Notes under the pieces: generated by a model
What the model was told of the DNA's origin: nothing
Databases searched by the model: none
Seen by the model: the letters and a program-made list of their open reading frames with translations, nothing else
Shown: in pieces, positions 24,201-38,600 of the stretch
Layout: the number at the start of each line of letters is the position of its first letter
How positions within the stretch are numbered: position 1 is the first letter of the stretch
From: Antedon mediterranea
Lineage: Eukaryota; Echinodermata; Crinoidea; Comatulida; Antedonidae
Length of the DNA stretch: 64,000 nucleotides
Direction of reading: 5' to 3'
Assembly: GCF_964355755.1 (NCBI RefSeq)
Contig: NC_092672.1
Span: forward strand, 21,880,501-21,944,500
Program-made: the position numbers and the translations under genes

Positions 24201-26522
24201 TTAGATTACATCGTTCCTCTTTTTTATAGTTTATATTGTAGTATAAATGAAGCATGGCATCCTGAGCTCAATATGATTCTTTCAAAGTTAAAATAATATA
24301 TACTAAAAGGAAAATAATATGTGTTACTAAAGTCACGTATCCATGGTGATGTGATGACGTTATTACGATACTATCTGAATTAAATATTCAGCCAGTGTGC
24401 AAAAACTTCTGGATACTATTTAACTTGATTATCAATGACTTTAACGCCTTTTTAATGTTTATATTATATAATGCTTTTTTTATATACACATTATTATACA
24501 TGGATACAAAGTTTAAAGAATAAACGAAAAAAGAAAGAAAAGGGGAGAATTACTGTACATTGGATAATAACAATTTAAACAGATTATAAAGATGTAATAT
24601 TTAGAACAACAACACATATTGCGGATTGAATTGTGTCTTGTGAATGAATGATTTTTGGTCTTTATTTTGAATATTATATGGATAAAGATATACAACAATG
24701 ACAAAAAAAGTAGGATTATATTGGATAACAATGATCAATAGATTATGAAGATTGTAGATTTATGACAACTACTGTATTACATATTTCTGATTAACTTGTA
24801 TTAATTATGTCATTGAATGAATGAACAAAAGTGCTGGTTCAAGCCAGAAAAGAGAAAAAAGACAGTGCTAGAACCCTGGTGCATTTAACATCGTGTATAA
24901 GAGAATGACAAAGTCAAATAAAGTATAAAGGTGTGAAAGAGTATAAGAGCATGATGTCAATACAGAGAAGAGATTAGTGGCTTTATGTAGTTTTGCAACG
25001 CCCTTTTCATTAATTGGTATGTGTGTTAATAGAGCATTGTCACACATTGCATACAAAAACAAGTCATGATATTATTTTATGCTCACAAAACTGAATTCAG
25101 AAGAACATCAAACATATATTTATGAATAAAACTGAAAAAAAATTAATTAGTAGTTTCTATAATTATAAATTGCTTTAAAAAATATAATTTGGGATTTACA
25201 CTACCCATCTGAATATACATACACCTTAATCTGAATACCTTATCCAACATGATTACAGTGTTTAAACAGCGCATAATACTATGCCTTTGTAGATTCATTC
25301 CATAACATAGTTTCATTCCATTAAAACTACAATAGTAACATTATCATATAACCTATATAACCTACCACTTTTTTTAATAGAATAAACCGAATGCTATCAT
25401 CTCTTTAACTATTTAATACACAATAACATCTACCCATCTGTGATAGTGCAGCGTGTCAATCACAGCTAAAGACACCCTTGTACACCTTTTTGTGTCTTAT
25501 TATCCAATGCCTTTCAACACAAGGCACAAAACAAAAGAAACCACCTATATTATTCTACTTGAGTTCGCTAGATCATCATATAAAAGTGCATTATGATGGG
25601 ATCAGATTTTTTTTTGTCCTTTATTAATAATTATAATATTGACAACCATTCTGTTTGTTCATGGTTGTGCAGAGCCATGATAATACAATTGTCACAGCTT
25701 GAATAAGGTGACAGGGAGAAAATTAAATGAAAACCTTTCTCAATAACATTTCTCTGCTCAAATGCTGGATTATAATGAGTTTTTAATATTAAATGTGTCC
25801 ATATAATTTATTGTATGTCAAGTAGGTCTTTTACCACACTGATGTTTAATGTGAAATGGTTAAATGTATTCAGAGTGAGATTTGCCAATGTAAATTATCT
25901 TAATTAAAATCATTTACATTAAAATCTTTCAATTGTATTTATATTATATTATATTAATTTTAAGTGCTGTTCTTAAAATACAATTGCAGTCTACCAAATC
26001 ATGGAGCTATAAAGCTTAATGAGACTAAACACTGTTAATTTTATGATGTACATAGCCTATTTAATACTTAGTTGAAATGCCATTATTAGACATTTTTAAC
26101 CATTGATTCATTTAGTGCAATTTATAAAACTTCATCAAAAGTTTTACAATGGTCATATGTGTTTTGATTATTTATACTACTACTTATAACATATTAATAC
26201 CAAAATATATAGATAGTTACAATATAATAGCGGTGAAAAACTTCATGTTTGCACAATAAACATTAAAATATTGATGTTTATTTTTTAAAAAATAATAAAT
26301 ATATATAGGCCTAAAGAACATTTAACATTCTAAATATTCAATAATGTATATCTTTACTGGGTAAACTTTTTATTATGATCATGATTAAATTAAATAATCT
26401 AACAATATATATATTAAAAAATATTTTTAATTACACCACAATTATTAATGGTCATGCTTCTACTGTGCATTGCTAAAGAGGTTTGTTATAGTTGTATGAC
26501 ATATTATAATCTATTTTTTTAG
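21281..26522. other. AT-rich interval with no supported gene
   Basis: I find no exon with convincing coding content. The first 700 bases contain repeated AGGTCA half-sites (GGTCAAAGGTCA at about 21,575) within a dispersed repeat also seen at 39.6-40.0 kb. An imperfect direct duplication of about 92 bases lies at 22,557-22,735 (ATCACAAGTGTTTA...), and a poly-C run lies near 24,174. Upstream exons of the Roco gene may be hidden here or may lie beyond the window. Confidence 0.6.
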
Positions 26523-26621
26523 GATGGAAATTCACCACTCTTGAGAGCTGCAGCCAATGGTTACACTGCATGCTGTATGACATTAGTTGATGTTGGTTGT
26601 AATGTGAACCAGCAAAACAAT
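26523..26621 (+). CDS. Roco gene exon: one ankyrin repeat
   Basis: 99 bases encode exactly one 33-residue repeat, beginning DGNSPLLRAAANGYTACC and ending VNQQNN. Acceptor TTTTTTTAG and donor GTAAGT. Phase 0 at both ends, the normal layout for ankyrin exons. It is the first exon I can support. Earlier ankyrin exons and the start codon were not found. Confidence 0.85.
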
Positions 26622-29600
26622 GTAAGTTGTATACACAGTATATCTAGTAATTTCACATAGTTATGCATGTATTATTGCATCGTATTGTAAATATCACAGT
26701 GTATGCAGGTATATTACACAATACTATGAGGATTATACTATTTACTGCACCTCCCCCTCACAATTTCGCTCCATCACTAGGACAGAATAATCTGGATTTT
26801 TTTTTACCATATTATAATCCAAGTTAATCAACTACCACTATTTAATCCTGAATGTTAAATGTTCTTTAGGCCTATATTTGTTATCCTCAAATTAGTGCAT
26901 TCTATTTGTGTACCACACTCTATGCAAACTTCCTATATCTGTACATGGCTGGTGCCATGATATTATTGTAGGTATTATTGATTCCACTGTATTCACCAAC
27001 CTATTTATAGAATTATAGAATCTAAATAAAATAAAATAATAGAATAAAACCAAATATTTTATCTTTTGATTCAAAAAGATTTGATGTAAAATAGTTTAAA
27101 AAGCTGACAAGAAGCTTTTATATTAGCATTATAATGAATAAAATTGTAAGGTGAATCAATCATAAAGTATTATAACTGATATCCCAGTATACCATTTATA
27201 TCGTCTGCAATTTGCAAAGTATATTGAAATTTCACTAAAGAACTTTGTCTTTTAAATGAAAAGGTTTTCTCTCTCCAGATATCTCGCTAAATAAAGATGC
27301 TCTTTTTGTATTCAGTAAATATAATCAATCAATATAATCAATCAAATGATAGATAAGTAATGGTAAACATTCAGTAGGTTTTGATTATATCATTTATAAA
27401 TCATCAATGTTTCGTAAGGAGAGTTTTTACTAAAGGGTTGTATGTACAATCAAAATATAATATTTACAGTATTAGTACAGCTTGTGCACTTTGTTTTTTT
27501 TTCACTTTTTTCAAGATTGGAGATAATGCTCTGCATATGATTGCTCGAGCAAAGCTTACTTATGAAGAACACAAAAATGCCTTTGTGTTCTTCATACAGG
27601 AAGGACATATGGACATTTGCAAGAAAAATAAGGTTAGTTTGTTATTAAGTACTGTAATGCAATTATTTTAATAATAAAGTTTAGTTCTATTCTTTTTTTT
27701 TAAAGTTATATAAAATATAACAAATAGAAACAAAAAGGTTTATTATTATCTGTTGATATCAAGTTTGCGGTACACCACGTTTATAAGTTCTGGAAAAAAC
27801 TGTTGAGTTTCTCGACGTTTCGATCAATATTCTTTGATCTTCCTCAGGAGAATTATCATTGAAAATATTACAGGCTATTTTCTTCTTGTCTGACCCTCGA
27901 GCAGTTTATTGCCCATCCACCTCCTCACATGTTCCTGTATATTTGTTTGATGCAATGATTAATTACAGAAATATTAAAATGAATATAGTATATATTTATA
28001 GTTATTAACATTTCTTTTTTATTTTTCCATTACAGTATTCACATTGTATTGTTAAATTGTAAATCTAAATTGAATTGTTTAAACAGCAGGCTTCAATTAT
28101 TTTTACTTTTAGTCTCATATTTTACTGTAAACTGAAGTATATGTTATATAATTAAATACATATAATATAAATATTGAAACTACATTAAGTATTTGTTCTA
28201 TATTTCTTTAAATTATTTTGTTGACATATCATTTGATATTAAATTTATCTTCTCAGTTGCTCATCATTAATATTTATTTCAGTTGCAGGTTACTTTTGGA
28301 CTATTAGTAAGCTACATGATTTAGACCAAAAATAATTTATTTTGTTCAAATTCTTTCAGAGCATGTATTTAATTAGTTTAGATCTAATGGCATGTGTGGT
28401 TATTATATGGCTTATGAAATGATTTTGGCCCAAAAACCCCATAAATATTTCATTTCGGCTGATTTCACATCGTGCCTGGATTAACGTGTCCAGCACCCTG
28501 AGAAAAATATCGTGGAAAATGGGTTTAGTGATATTAATGCATAAAATCGCACTGAGTGGAAGTAGATTTAGTCCATAGTGGAATCCAAGATATGGCCAAT
28601 AGTAAAGTTATTGACCTTTGAAATATCTAGAATTTGGATAACTATTATGAAATATATTTATTTAGTCTGTCATAATTTTATTTTTTTTAATGGCCAGGGT
28701 TATTTTACCTATTAGTATTATTTAGTTTGGCTTATCTTTTGGTTTAGTATGTTCTTGCAAATTATGAAATTAAGCTGAATTTTTAAATTTGTTTTAAAAG
28801 AGTAGCTGAGGAATTTATCAGAACTTATGCTTATAACTAGAATTGCTAATATTGTTATTTTAAATCACAAACACTTTGATTGTCAGAATGGAAAGTCTGC
28901 ATTTGATATCTATAATGAAAATGTGTGCGATAAATACGATGGTGAAAAGAAGAAAACAGAAATACTTGCAATTTTGAGTGGTAAGTTAAAAAACACATTG
29001 TGCCTCAAATAAAAGCATGAACTTCTAAAAATAGAATTAATAATCACTTCTGTAGTATACGTAGTCAGTCCTATAATCAAACAACTTAAAAAATAGGATT
29101 TATAATATAAAAAAGTAGATTGATACAAATAGCGGCTCATCTCAACTACTGTTAGTACAGGGTATGTTGAGACTCACAGCGTTAGGTTTGTTATCTAACA
29201 CAAGGCGTACGGTACAGGGTATGTTGAGACTCACAGCGTTAGGTTTGTTATCTAACACCAGGCGTACAGTACTTCATGGCATGGCAATGTGTAATATAGT
29301 TTAATTAAGTTGTACATTTTATCCCTTCTTCCATTTTGTGTGTTACTAATTCTGTTATAAATATCTACATGTTGGTCCCAAAGGTAATTTAAAAATATGT
29401 TTGTCCTTTATATCCTACATTATTTCCAATATGTAATTCTGCACTAAAAAGCTTGATATACACATTCATTTTACTTGTTTAGGTGGACCTTTACCTTACA
29501 TCGAATTGACATCGTCAGGTATGAATATTCTTCAATTTCAATGCACTACAATAGGGCTATTGTTTCCAAATCTATAAAAAAAGGAATTAAAAATTAATAT

Positions 29601-32600
29601 TGGTCTATAACATTAGGTATCTGTTATGTTCTATTTGTTATGGAGAAGTTTGGTATTCACAATATCTATAAAATAAACTGCTTGTAAAAATGATTTAAAT
29701 ATTATTTTACATTTAAGAAATAAAGTTTAGCATGATTGAACTATTATTTTATTTACAAATTATAAAACAACAATAGACAAAGTCAACATTTCACAAAATT
29801 ACATTTGGGTTATTTAGATCTAGACATTGAGAAGGGTAGGTGGAATCAAATTAACAAAATACTAATATTTTAGGATTTATTAGAATATTTTATAAACAGT
29901 ATAATATATATATCTTATTTTATTTAGATATTACAAACAAAGAATTATTATACATTGCCAATAACGCCTACAATAAAAGGAAACTAATAGCAGCTAATCT
30001 TGGAATGACACAAGAAGATATAAATTCATTTGAACTACTAAATAAAAGCAGCCAACAAAGTACTTATGACATGTTGGACGCATGGCAGACAAAGGTTACT
30101 AGGAAGTCCATGCGTTCAGAACTTGTTGCAGCTCTCAGGAAAGCTGAGGAAAAAGATGTGGCTGATAAAATTGAAAGTAAGTAAATAAAACCGTAAGATA
30201 GCCTTCCGAATGACTGAACTCTCTCATTTATAAGGTTCTTAAAGGCTTTGTATGTGTGTTTATAATAATAAATGAAAAACACTTTTGAATATGCAGAAAT
30301 GTCTAAATTTAAATTTTGATCGCATTTTTGAGCATCGGCTTATAAGCTTAAGTGTTGGCATATACCTTATTAGTACCACATCAAACCAATTGTTGCATTT
30401 GATGAAAATCTATCATCTGTTTTTCGTGACGAATTGCTAAAGTATTTTATTCTATATACATTATACCTTCATCTTTGTACTCTGCTATTATGACCTTAAT
30501 TTATTTAAGTAATGATTGAGGTATTCATAAGACAGTCTTAGTGCATATTAAACTGTTTAAATTATTAAGAGTATAATTGCTATCCTGTAGTTTACAAACA
30601 AACAGGAAGTTATACAATAGTTATTGTACCTTTTGTTTTGTTTTTAAGATGTGCATGTTCCAGAGGAGATATTGGCACGAGGACCTGATGCGGTGAAAGC
30701 ATTTCAAAATGCACTTGAAGAAGGACAAACAGAGTTTAATCAAGGAAGAACTATTTTTGTAGGACTTGAGAATGTTGGAAAAACTTCTACTATCAATTCT
30801 CTTTTAAGAAAAGAGTAAGCATACTTTATATCAATTATTACATTTAACCACTTAAACTGTTACATACAGTTGTTACTGTACGATCAAGGATCAGACATTT
30901 GAAACATTTTTCCTGAATAATTTCAATTTACTTTAACATAAAGTAATATCAAAATACATAGCAAATATTGATGAGAGTGACCAGCAAAGCTTGTATTCCA
31001 GTCACCCATACACATAGCTTGCCAAAATAGCTTAAATATCTTATTTTCTTTGGGATCCTTATTATCTAAAGATATATAATCTAAATTTGATTGAAGTATT
31101 TGGCCCTTTTTTTAGATTAGTGTTCTGTGTATATTGAGGGTTTAAAATAAGATTAATGTAATGTAAAAACAATGTGATTGGAATATACCATTAAATTTGT
31201 TTGTTTCTCTAGATTATCAATGCAAACATTCTTTTCTGAATTATATAATGTCATTTTGTCATAGGTTTAATCCATTGCATATAATAACAGATGCAATGGT
31301 TAAAACAATGGTGTGTACACCAGATCCCAGTAACAAAGAAATGCTGAAAGTAACAGCGCAGGATATTTGTAAGTATTCACGTTATTCAGATACATGCTGC
31401 AACCAAAATAGATGATTTATTTATTTTTTATTATTATTTAGGCAAATTGCCAAGGATAACCATAAGCGAATTAATTCACTATCCTTCTTAAAGGTAGCAA
31501 TGTTCACAAGACAAACATACACAAGATGCTCTACATAAACAAAGTCTTATTATAAGTCTTTGGGAATGGAGTTGTAATTTGTCATTAGAAAAAATCCTGG
31601 CATATGACAGGGCTTGAACCCAGGATCCTTCAATTGGTAGCCAAGCACCATAACTACCAAGCCACAACTCCACTCCAAATTTAAAATTCACCCTGACTCA
31701 TGCACTAATGTCACAACTTGTTTTTTATTTTTTTACCAAATAATTGTTGTTCTCATGTCATTGTAAATCAATTGAATAGATACTCTAGGTTTAATATTTG
31801 GGTGACAATTTGCGACTAGTTCTTGCATACAAATGACTTTGGTATATCATAAATGCATGGAGAAAACCACTACCATATAAACATACAAGTTATTTAAATT
31901 CAATTTGAGGATAAATTAGTTTTTAAATTATTGCAACAACACCATAAAAATGGTTTTCAAAGTTTCTATGTTTTTAAAAACCAATGTAACTGTGTAAGAA
32001 ATAAAATAATATATACATGATTTTATTCACATTTATTAATTTAAAAGCTTTAGACATGTATCAGGATGCTGTCACTGATGTCACAGTTAAACAAATGTTG
32101 AAAAGTCCACGCCATACAAAAGGATACACACCAAGAGCAGGACCATCAAAGCAGGAAACAAAATCTGGTAAAAGATTTTAATGAAAGTTAATTCAAATTT
32201 ACTTAAAATTTCTTTATTGTTATTGTAATCTGCTGTAAAATAAATTAAAAAGTATAAACATAAAAGGCACAAAATACCAATCAATATAAATTTGGTACAA
32301 AAAGAGATTTTTTTAAATAAATTTCATATAAAAGTTTTGATAAAAGACTTTATACAGCATTTTGCTGTGATTACTGCTGTGACATTTGAATTCAAATAGA
32401 GAATACAAAAGATACACATATTATAATGATGATGGCAAATTGGATCAGGTTGGAATCGCCAAAAAAATATTCATACACTAACCTTTGTTCTTGCCAAGTT
32501 AATTTGATTCTAAAACATAATGATGAATGTTAATAACAAGGTAGCATCTTTAATTATATCATCACATTTTTCAGATAGTAGACACGAGAAAAAGAAAAAC

Positions 32601-35600
32601 CCCACAGGAGCATCAACATCAAAACAGGAAGCCAAATCTGGTAAAACATCTACAAGTTCAAATCCAATGCCAAGCCCACAAAAAGAGGGTAAATATTTAT
32701 TTTGAAATGTGTTTGATTGTGCTGTTCATACATATTAATGATATCAGAAATAAAGACTAAAGTGCTAAATGTTGAAATGATTAAAGGAGCGGAAATTTAA
32801 TCATAATCATCAGTGTCTGCTAATAAACATATATTATCTTGCAAATTACTTTGACAGTTATTTGTTCATTTGTTATTACAGCTAATATTTGTATATTGTA
32901 TGACACTGCTGTGTAATCTATTCAACTTGCAGTACAATGTGGTTAAATAAACTCGTCATTAAACCTTTGATTGGAAAGGATAAGGTTTAGAATACTTAAA
33001 TATTGCATTGGAAATACTTTTTCTTTTAACAAAAAAAGTTATAGTTGGTAATCACATGAGACCTGTTATCCTGCTCTATATACTCAGCCTGCCTCCATCA
33101 GTCTTTAAAATTAAAATTAAAGATGTAATTTGTCCCTTTGTCAAATTCCCAAAAAAATAAAAATAAAAAGATTTCGAAAAAAAGTGGGTCATTTTGAAGT
33201 ATCATAATAGTTAATAACTTTCACCAAAAATTAGTAAAAAAAAAATCATTTAACTGAAATACAGACGTTTTTTGGTTCAAAAAATAACTTTGACTTCCAG
33301 TCAAAGTTTTCGATCAAAACATATCTTATAATGCAATGCGCTTGTTTGGCTACTCTGTATGCATAATCATAAAACTTCCTCGCGATCTGTGTGAAAACAC
33401 CTTCTCAACCACGACGAGTTGTAAACAATCCTAATTAGCATCATGCATAATGTATACTTATGGTTTGAAATCTTTGTTTACTTTCGCTCGTGACTATTTT
33501 CCAGACAAAATGTAATCAAATTAATTTAGCTGTTAATTACATAAAATTGTTGTTTTTGGCTCGAATTTTCGACTTAAAGTGAATAACTTTAAATATTACT
33601 TTGATATGGCCAATTAAAATTTAGTATATTTTGACCTTCATTTTTTTGTGTTTCAAGGGACAATACATCTTTAAGATTATGGTTATGATATTAAATTAAG
33701 CTGTTGTATTGTGTATTATTATTTTATCACAACAGAACCAGTGTCTGAAGAAAAACTTGAGAGACCAGAAATTCCTAAAGGGGTCGTGAACCAAGTTTTA
33801 ACCAAACTTCGCTCTGCAAGAAAAGGTGTTGACTCAAAAGTGGATAGAAACAAGTTTGTTATGAATATCTGGGACTTTGGAGGTCAACCAATTTACCATG
33901 TGATACACAGCTGTTCCAGAAATATGAATTAAGTGCAGCGCCCCCAACGTTTCATAGCGTTTTATGGAGTAGCGATTCCGAAAACATATTGTATACAAAC
34001 CACATGAGGAACCCGGAAGCAATCAAGCATAAAACGACTGTTTTTTAATAGCCAATAAAAACAAATAAAGACCGCGAAAGTCAGAAAAATAATGAATATT
34101 CATTAGAACAACCCTGGATGAAGGTGAAAAACATGTTGTCGTCGTTTTATCACGTGGATTTTAAGAGGTAATGTAATTGAAAATTGTACACCCAACGCCA
34201 GTTTTTTTCTCAAGCGATACATTTAAAAAGTAGGTATAAATGTTGTTTTCCATATCAGTTTAAAAATAATTTTTTCTGTTGAATTCTTTGATTTAGTTGG
34301 ATACTTTAGTTACCCTTGAATGTTTTAACAAGGATCGTATTCATATTGCCTGGCTGGATTTTTTCCTACGCTAGCTTATAATAGGCTATGCCCAGGCCCC
34401 ATTGCGTGGTTAAAACCAGCTGTGTAAGACTAATGGCTGTTTATTTTTAACACGTAAACATGTATATTCGGAGGGCCTGAGTGACAGTTGACCTGTTATA
34501 AAGCTGATTAATTACTTGTTCCTGGTCCTAATTAAAAATTAGGCCTAGTCTAGGCCTAAGCTTTTTTAATAATCATTCATATTGGGAGAGGAGTACAGAG
34601 TAGGCCAGGCTACAGGCCTAGCCTAGTAGCCTAGCTAGGCCTATATAATAGGCTAGGCTACATCATCAGCAGGTTAAAGGCTAGCAGCCTACCTAGCATG
34701 TCTTAGTCAAAGATCTGTAATATATTAATAGAAAGAAGATATAGAGTACTGTGACATTAGATATTTAATCATAAATGCAAATTTCTTTCATATTTGTATT
34801 GTATATTTATTATTTTGATATGCAATCACAATCTAAATCAGTAAATAACATCAATTTCCGTTATCAATCAATAATTATTAATATATAAACCAAATTAAAA
34901 TAAAATAACTGTTTATTTTTAACACGTAAACATGTCTATTCGGGGGCCTGAGTGACAGTTGACCTGTTATAAAGCTGATTAATTACTTGTTCCTGATCCT
35001 AATTAAAAATTAGGCCTAGCCTAGGCCTAAGCTTTTTTAATAATCATTCATATTGGGAGAGAGGAGTACAGAGTAGGCCAGGTTACAGGCCTAGCCTAGC
35101 TAGGCCTATACTATATATATGCTAGGCTACATCATCAGCAGGTTAAAGACTAGCAGCCTACCTAGCATGTCTTAGTCAAAGATCTGTAATATATTAATAG
35201 AAAGAAGCTATAGAGTACTGTGACATTAGATATTTAATTATAAATGCATATTTCTTTCATATTTGTATTGTATTATATATGCAATCACAATCTAAATCAC
35301 TAAATAACATCAATTTCCGTTATCAATCAATAATATATATAAACCAAATTAAAATAAAATAGCTTCCAAAAAATTAAATTCATTTACAATTCATATACCA
35401 TTTGTTAAATATTTACAAAATCATTGTTCTAGCAATAACACAAAAAAATACTACCATTCATACAGTATACTGTACATAATAATATGCAATACTGTAACAA
35501 TTAACTGAGAAATAGCAAACTATTCCTCAACTTTTCTCCACTTAGTTACCGGCCTATTTACTTCATGCTGGATCTCAGGTGAAATAAACGTCAGATGTTA

Positions 35601-38600
35601 CTTCATGATTTCCCACAAAACTTTTTCCATGGTACTGCTGTCGAGGAATTAATTTTTTCTAAATACCTCGTCCATTTTTGTACATAGAGGTCCAGTTTCA
35701 AATCTCTTGGTTCATAGTAGTTCACTATATAAAATATATAAAAGAAATATGGCATTAATTTTTATAGTATTTGCATGTTTTAGACATAATTTGAAAGGTG
35801 TATAATGTAGGACTGACCAAGTCTTTGACCTCTTGTTCTTTTAGATTTAGTCTGTGGCCAGTCTCTGCAATCTTACTATGCTGTTTTGTCACAAGTGACA
35901 CTGAGAGTTCATTTCTTAAATGCTCAAGATTCTCTTCTAAAGACTGGATTTTAATCATTGTACTTTGTAGCATGTCGATGTGCTGCAGCTTCTGATTTTC
36001 TCTTTCTGCTAGATGATCACCTGAGATTAAACAATATTGGTCAACCAAATAAACGTCAATCTGCATAAAAAATGAGCATCAAAATTATTATATTTAAAAA
36101 ATGTTAACAACTATTTCTTGTAGCAGATAATGATAATATATGGATAATTCATAGGAAAATATGTTCCAGCCAAAGGTTTGCTTTATTATGCATAAAAACA
36201 GGATAAACAATTTTGAAATTCTATGCTCAAAGGGACAATGTATATTTAAAGAGCAACTTGACCAATTGAGTTATTATGTAATGTCAATGTAAAGTTGAAA
36301 CAACATTTGAATTTACCAGTCAAGATGTCAGCATCCTGTCGCATGTTGAATATTATAACATATTGACACCTGGAAAAATAGTTGATTGAGGAAATATTTA
36401 ATAAAGAAAAGAGGTATATTTATAAATTACTGTAACAATTGTTTGTTTCGACAGTTATTTTATACTAACATTGTTCTTTAATATGAAGTACAAACACACA
36501 TTTCATTGTTTGGAGTGTGTATTAAACTTTCTAAGAGGTGGTTATGATTATTTACCTATCCTGTTTAATTCAATGTATACCAGGTATGGCCTAAAAACGC
36601 TGTGCGATATTGTTTTGCTTCTTTTTTTCACTTCCATGGTCTACAAAAGACTTGTAGGCCTTGAGATATCTACAGGCTTGAGGAACATTGTTGGTTCTGA
36701 TGTCATCTTGATTACAAAAACAATAGATGCAACTGTACTTTCCTTTAAAAATAAATCAATTTTTAAATCTACAGTACTTCAAATTTTGTGTCCAAACAAA
36801 TCCAAACAAGAGAGCTAATAGCCAAAATATTAAACCATTATTATGCTGTAAAAATGTATTAATATTATTAAGGCCTAGCCTAGGCTGTGACTGTCACTCA
36901 GTCACACCAGCTAGCCTAAAAATGCACCAGGAAAGCAATAATTATTATTATAAACACATGCCATTAATTATTTGGTAACAGTTATAATGATTACATTTAG
37001 GATTAGGGTAATTAAAGGTTTAACTATTACGAATTTTCTATGTTTCGGCCTAGCTTCATTCTAGGCCCACATTACTGTCACGGTCATCGCGGGCGTCAAC
37101 GCACTTTCTAAGCCTATCGCCAAACCGTTTTCTCGCCGATAACAATAACAATGTATAAAAGAGTTGCAAAATATGCGAGTTTTACTAAAAACTGAACCAG
37201 GCTATATTAACAAAACTAGTATTATTTTGTTTATATAATAATGATGGACTATATTCTAGTTCGTTCTTTTTCTAAAAAAATGAATTATATCCAAAAATAA
37301 AGTAAAGAATACAATGATATTTTCTACTTACGATTGTTTACTATTTCATTACACAGTTTATCTCAACTTCCTGGTTTATGTGCGGGAGAGTATTTCAGTG
37401 AAATGGACAATATCCTCGTTTATTTATTAATTTATAGTAAAGAAACAATAAAATATTTATTTTTTAATTGAACATACACTTTTTTTAATCGTTTAGTTTT
37501 GTATAAAATGTTTTTACTACATAAAAACTGACGATAGCGAAATTTAATTTGGCGTTCGCGAAATAATGGTTTGTAAACAAAAATTATATGTCCGCGCGAC
37601 TCGGGGGAGCCTCGTCTGCTAACACTGAGGGCGCTTGACTTTTTCTGATACCTTAACACTAGTTAAAACAGCTGTGGATACAACGGGTACATTTTATTGG
37701 TGTATTTAATTTGTATTACCGTAGTTCCTCGAGTATAATCCCACCCCCGACTTTACGATTACCTTCGCACGCAAGCATATCCCCGGGCAAAGTCCCAGTG
37801 TATAATTTATTTACTATTAGGCCAGAGGTGGGCCTAGGCCTACTGTAGCTAGCTAGGCCGACGTCAATTTCTCACCAAAAAATTAGAGTAATTTTTCTGA
37901 ATTTGGCTATTAAGAAACTTAAATTTAGTATCAAATTGTTAGAAATACACATATTTACATTTATTCTAACAGAAAATTTCGATAAAAGATGATCAGAAAT
38001 ACTATTAATTACTAATGTTTTAAATGAAAAACATATCTGTACCCAACTTATCATTAGACAGTAAAGTTATGCAATAATTGATGCTTAATGATTTCATTAT
38101 AGGAATTAAAACAAATCCTTTACTGTTTGTAATAATTGTACTTTTGCTTATAATAATGCTAGAAAGTATTGTTGACCCACGAGAACATTCAAACATTTTG
38201 ATAGAAACATCGAGCTCAACAATTAAGAATGCTAGAAGTAACTTACTGTAGTTACCCGAATAAAAGCCCCGGGCATTTATTTATTCAGGAAAGGCGTTTA
38301 TTTTGTTTGGGTGTAATAATGGTAACATGTATAATCAAATAAATACACCCCAGATATAAAAAAAAAGAAATTAATATAATAAGAATAATAACTGGATTAA
38401 ACCTCATTCTATCCTGGTGGAAGTACAATCTTGTAATAAAAGGTATCAGAGACAACTATAATAGACCAATTCATTGTCATTATTCCATAACACTGATGCA
38501 TAATATTTTTGAATGTCACCGACAAAACTTATACATATACACGTCTGTTCCCAGTGTAGATAATAAAACAATATATAATTCTGGAGATTTATTATCAATA

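Noticed and set aside
33912-34180. CpG-containing patch with ATGTTGTCGTCG... and a GT as a first exon on the plus strand
   Set aside because: The 12-codon open stretch has no partner exon that I could join in phase; it is noted only as possible promoter-like sequence.
36471-36818. 115-codon plus-strand ORF in the long intron
   Set aside because: Low-complexity, hydrophobic composition, no splice context that joins the Roco gene, and it overlaps the region of a possible minus-strand exon.
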